DNA of 64,000 bases from Schumannella luteola (GTDB lineage: Bacteria > Actinomycetota > Actinomycetes > Actinomycetales > Microbacteriaceae). Position numbers and translations under genes: made by a program. Location: contig NZ_JACBZY010000001.1 of the NCBI RefSeq assembly GCF_013408685.1, forward strand, positions 3,038,001 through 3,102,000, in the 5' to 3' direction. Shown in pieces: positions 61,449-64,000 of the stretch (the first letter of the stretch is position 1; every line of letters starts with the position of its first letter). The notes under the pieces are model-generated. The model was not told where the DNA came from. It saw nothing but the letters and a program-made list of their open reading frames with translations, and did not search any database.

Positions 61449-63317
61449 ATGCCCCTGCCCATCGAGGAGTACGCGCTCATCGGCGACGGTCGCACGGCCG
61501 CCCTGGTGGGCTCCGACGGCGGTATCGACTGGCTCTGCCTGCCCCGGTTCGACTCGGCGTCGGTGTTCGGCGCCCTGCTCGGCGACGACGACCACGGGCG
61601 GTGGATGCTCGCGCCGGCCGACGCGCGCGGCCGCCGCGCCGACGCGCGCGGCCGCCGCGCCGACGCGCGCGCCTACGTCGACGACACGGTCGTGCTCGCG
61701 ACCCGCTGGGTGACCGACGAGGGCGAGATCGAGGTGCTCGACTTCCTGCCGAGCACGGAGGTGCGGGCCGACACGGGTGCGGGCACGGGAGCCGACACGG
61801 CCGAGCACCACACCCGCATCGACGTGGTGCGGCGGGTGCGCGGCATCCGCGGCACGGTGCGGGTGCGCCAGGAGCTGCGGATCCGATTCGACTACGCGGC
61901 CGCCCTGCCCTGGATGCGCCAGCTCGGCACCGACGCCGAGCCCGCGCTGAGTGCGACGGCCGGGCCGGATGCGCTCGTCATCCGCGGACCGCGTTTCGAG
62001 CCCGAAGACCACCGGCACGCCGCGGAGTTCGACGTGAGCGCCGGCGAGACGGTCGACACGGTGCTGAGCTGGCACCCGGCGCATCGCACTCCTCCGCCGC
62101 CGCTCGACGTCGATGCGGCGCTCGCGGGCACGCTCGCCGAGTGGCGCGACTGGATCGCCGACGCCGAGACGGGCGGGGTGCACGACGACGCCGTGCGCCG
62201 CTCGCTGCTGCTGCTGCGCGCCCTCACGCACCGCGACACCGGCGGCATCGTCGCGGCCTCGACCACGAGCCTGCCCGAGCAGCCCGGCGGTGCGCGCAAC
62301 TGGGACTACCGCTTCGTCTGGCTGCGCGACGCGGCGCTGACGCTGCAGGCGCTCGTCGCCCGCGGCTTCCGCGCCGAGGCGCACCACTGGCGTGACTGGC
62401 TGCTGCGCGCCGTCGCCGGAGACCCGGGCGACCTGCAGATCATGTACGGGCTGGCGGGCGAGCGGCGGCTGCCCGAGTGGGAGGTGCCGACCCTGCCCGG
62501 CTACGACGGCGCATCCCCGGTGCGCGTCGGCAACGCGGCCAGCGAGCAGTTCCAGGCGGATGTGGTGGGCGAGGTCATCCTCGCGCTCGAGCAGACGCGG
62601 CGGGCCGGGGTCACAGAGGACCGCTTCTCGTGGTCGCTGCAGCAGGCGCTGCTCGGCTGGGTCGAGCAGCACCTCGACGAGCCCGACAACGGCGTCTGGG
62701 AGATCCGCGGCGAGCCGCAGTTCTTCGTGCACTCGCGCGTGCTGCTCTGGGCGGCCTTCGACGCGGCCGTGCGGGCGGTGAACGAGGGCGGACTCGAGGG
62801 CCCGGTCGAGCGCTGGGAGGAGCACCGCGATGCGCTGCGCGCCGAGATCGAGCAGAAGGGCGTCGACCCGGCGACCGGCGCCTTCCGTCAGCACTACGCG
62901 ACGAGCGAGGTGGATGCGGCGCTGCTCGTCCTGCCCCAGGTCGGCTTCGTCGCAGCCGACGATCCGCGCATGCGCGCGACGGTCGAGCTGATCGAGAAGC
63001 AGCTCATGCCCGACGGTCTCGTGCTGCGCTACCGCACGACCTCGGGCGTCGACGGTCTCGCGGGTGACGAGAGCCCGTTCCTGGCGTGCTCGTTCTGGCT
63101 CGTGCAGGTCTACGCCGGGCAGGGTCGCCTCGACGAGGCGGAGGCTCTGCTCGACCGGCTGGTCGGGCTCGCGAACGACGTCGGGATGCTGTCGGAGGAG
63201 GTCGACGCGACGACCGGCGCGCACCGCGGCAACACACCGCAGGCGTTCTCGCACCTGAGCCTGGTGCGCGCGGCCGGCGCGGTCGCCGCGGCGCGGGCGG
63301 CGCGAGCGGGACGCTAG
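61449..63317 (+). CDS. GH15-family glucan hydrolase (trehalase/glucoamylase-like)
   Basis: 622 residues. The N-terminal beta-sandwich begins PIEEYALIGDGRTAALVGSDGGIDWLCLPRFDS, diagnostic of actinobacterial GH15. The (alpha/alpha)6 barrel contains NWDYRFVWLRDAALTLQAL and the acid region PDNGVWEIRGEPQFFVHSRV with the likely general-acid Glu. LACSFWLVQVYAGQGRLDEAEALLDRL closes the barrel. Mycobacterial relatives act as trehalases. Whether trehalose or malto-oligosaccharides are the substrate is undecided. A 21-bp repeat adds ADARGRR units near residue 58. The stop overlaps the convergent aldehyde dehydrogenase stop by 2 nt. Confidence 0.93.
   Translation: MPLPIEEYALIGDGRTAALVGSDGGIDWLCLPRFDSASVFGALLGDDDHGRWMLAPADARGRRADARGRRADARAYVDDTVVLATRWVTDEGEIEVLDFLPSTEVRADTGAGTGADTAEHHTRIDVVRRVRGIRGTVRVRQELRIRFDYAAALPWMRQLGTDAEPALSATAGPDALVIRGPRFEPEDHRHAAEFDVSAGETVDTVLSWHPAHRTPPPPLDVDAALAGTLAEWRDWIADAETGGVHDDAVRRSLLLLRALTHRDTGGIVAASTTSLPEQPGGARNWDYRFVWLRDAALTLQALVARGFRAEAHHWRDWLLRAVAGDPGDLQIMYGLAGERRLPEWEVPTLPGYDGASPVRVGNAASEQFQADVVGEVILALEQTRRAGVTEDRFSWSLQQALLGWVEQHLDEPDNGVWEIRGEPQFFVHSRVLLWAAFDAAVRAVNEGGLEGPVERWEEHRDALRAEIEQKGVDPATGAFRQHYATSEVDAALLVLPQVGFVAADDPRMRATVELIEKQLMPDGLVLRYRTTSGVDGLAGDESPFLACSFWLVQVYAGQGRLDEAEALLDRLVGLANDVGMLSEEVDATTGAHRGNTPQAFSHLSLVRAAGAVAAARAARAGR
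61621..61671 (+). repeat. 21-bp tandem repeat in GH15 gene
   Basis: Two perfect 21-bp units (61621, 61642) plus a 9-bp partial encode repeated ADARGRR heptapeptides in the N-terminal domain. The unit length keeps frame. Confidence 0.9.
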
Positions 63318-64000
63318 GCCCGGAACGCCGCCGCGAACACGGCCGCCATCCGGCGGGCCGAGGGCGCGATCCAGTACTCCACGAGACGGCGCCCGGTGAC
63401 GGCGGCGCTGCGCGCGCTGACGAACCACGGCGGGGTCGGGAAGAGCGACGTCTCGCCGCCGGCGACCGAGCGCGGGAACGGCCGGAAGGGTCCGCGCAGC
63501 ACGGTCTTCTCGGCGCCGTCGATGAGCAGCGCGTTGTGCACCTGGCCGATCCCGCTGCCGACGTCGGCGAGATGGTTGCCGGGATAGGCGCCCCAGGGCG
63601 CCGCCGCGGTCTGGAAGGCGACGCCCGTCCAGGCGTTGATCGCGACCGTGCCGTAGTGCAGTCGGGCGACCGCCTCGTCGAAGCCGCGCCCCAGCATCCG
63701 CTCGGTCGCCGGGTCGACGAGCACGTTGATGCCGAGGGTTCCGGCGACGCGCCGCGTGACGTGGTCGACTGCCGCATCGAGGAAGGATGCGGCATCGCCG
63801 GGCAGGTCGATCACGCCGAGGACGGGCGCGAAGTACTCGGTCGTCTCGACGGGCGCGCCGACGCCGGCCGCGCCGAGCTCGAGCAGCACCCGGGTGCCGT
63901 CGGGCCCGCAGCGCAGCGCGGTCGTATGCGCGCCGACCGCGGCCTGGGCTCGATCCGCGGCGCCGGGATACCAGTCGGGTCGGGCCGGAGCCCGGTCGAT
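63314..64000 (-). CDS. aldehyde dehydrogenase family protein (partial)
   Basis: Open to the window's right edge; the N-terminal part lies outside. The visible 228 residues cover the C-terminal region: YFAPVLGVIDLPG, GTLGINVLVDPATE, GTVAINAWTGVAFQTAAAPWGAYPGNH and SGIGQVHNALLIDGAEKTVLRGPFRPFP. These match the NAD(P)-binding/oligomerisation end of aldehyde dehydrogenases. The catalytic Cys should lie upstream and is not seen. The protein continues without stop through 63890-64000. Confidence 0.82.
   Translation of the reverse strand: MDRAPARPDWYPGAADRAQAAVGAHTTALRCGPDGTRVLLELGAAGVGAPVETTEYFAPVLGVIDLPGDAASFLDAAVDHVTRRVAGTLGINVLVDPATERMLGRGFDEAVARLHYGTVAINAWTGVAFQTAAAPWGAYPGNHLADVGSGIGQVHNALLIDGAEKTVLRGPFRPFPRSVAGGETSLFPTPPWFVSARSAAVTGRRLVEYWIAPSARRMAAVFAAAFRA

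Overview
This 64 kb window is chromosomal DNA of a high-GC actinobacterium, most likely a Microbacteriaceae member. The basis is the dcw-cluster order without ftsA, a DivIVA/Wag31-SepF pair next to ftsZ, the synteny idsA / Rv2175c-like / PASTA kinase / class II DAHP synthase / PlsC / ROK kinase / FadD, a GarA-FtsR block, and very frequent GTG starts. I see no tRNA, rRNA, CRISPR array, insertion sequence or prophage.

Region 1 (56-24538, all minus strand) is the division and cell-wall cluster. In transcription order it runs DUF3040 gene, mraZ, rsmH, ftsL, ftsI, murE, murF, mraY, murD, ftsW, murG, murC, ftsQ, ftsZ, yggS, sepF, divIVA, lspA, an rluD-type gene and dnaE. Many junctions are 4-nt ATGA/GTGA overlaps. 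mraZ is preceded by a textbook MraZ operator. The usual yggT (between sepF and divIVA) and pgeF (between ftsZ and yggS) are not at their expected places. MurE has an altered DHHPR amino-acid recognition motif.

Region 2 (24630-44094) is core metabolism and signalling. It holds a polyprenyl diphosphate synthase, an Rv2175c-like DNA-binding protein, a 3xLysM wall protein, a PASTA Ser/Thr kinase, DAHP synthase, an acyltransferase, a ROK glucokinase, an acyl-CoA synthetase, peptide deformylase, a MinD-like ATPase, pyruvate carboxylase, a ParA-like ATPase, two MerR regulators, a GarA/OdhI FHA protein and a PgsA-type phosphatidyltransferase. Kinase, GarA and Rv2175c-like protein form a plausible phospho-signalling set.

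Region 3 (44117-56859) is accessory: a surface-polysaccharide locus. Two GT2 glycosyltransferases and a Wzy/ligase-like membrane protein lie on the minus strand. They diverge from a plus-strand set: Wzz-like protein, WecG/TagA transferase, Wzx flippase, a membrane-anchored unknown, a 1151-residue secreted mosaic protein and a CDP-alcohol phosphotransferase. The Wzz-like protein carries a kinase-shaped domain whose P-loop is lost. No priming transferase is visible. This is the best candidate for an undescribed system.

Region 4 (57014-64000) holds a repeat protein, a Nudix hydrolase, a signal-less protealysin-like M4 peptidase overlapping an emfourin-like inhibitor, an S4 protein, NAD(P)HX epimerase, glutathione peroxidase, a GH15 trehalase/glucoamylase-like enzyme and a partial aldehyde dehydrogenase running off the right edge.

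A recurring regulatory theme is a -10 hexamer of form TANNNT placed 6-8 nt before an ATG/GTG start, with no Shine-Dalgarno sequence. At least ten genes show it, predicting leaderless transcripts.
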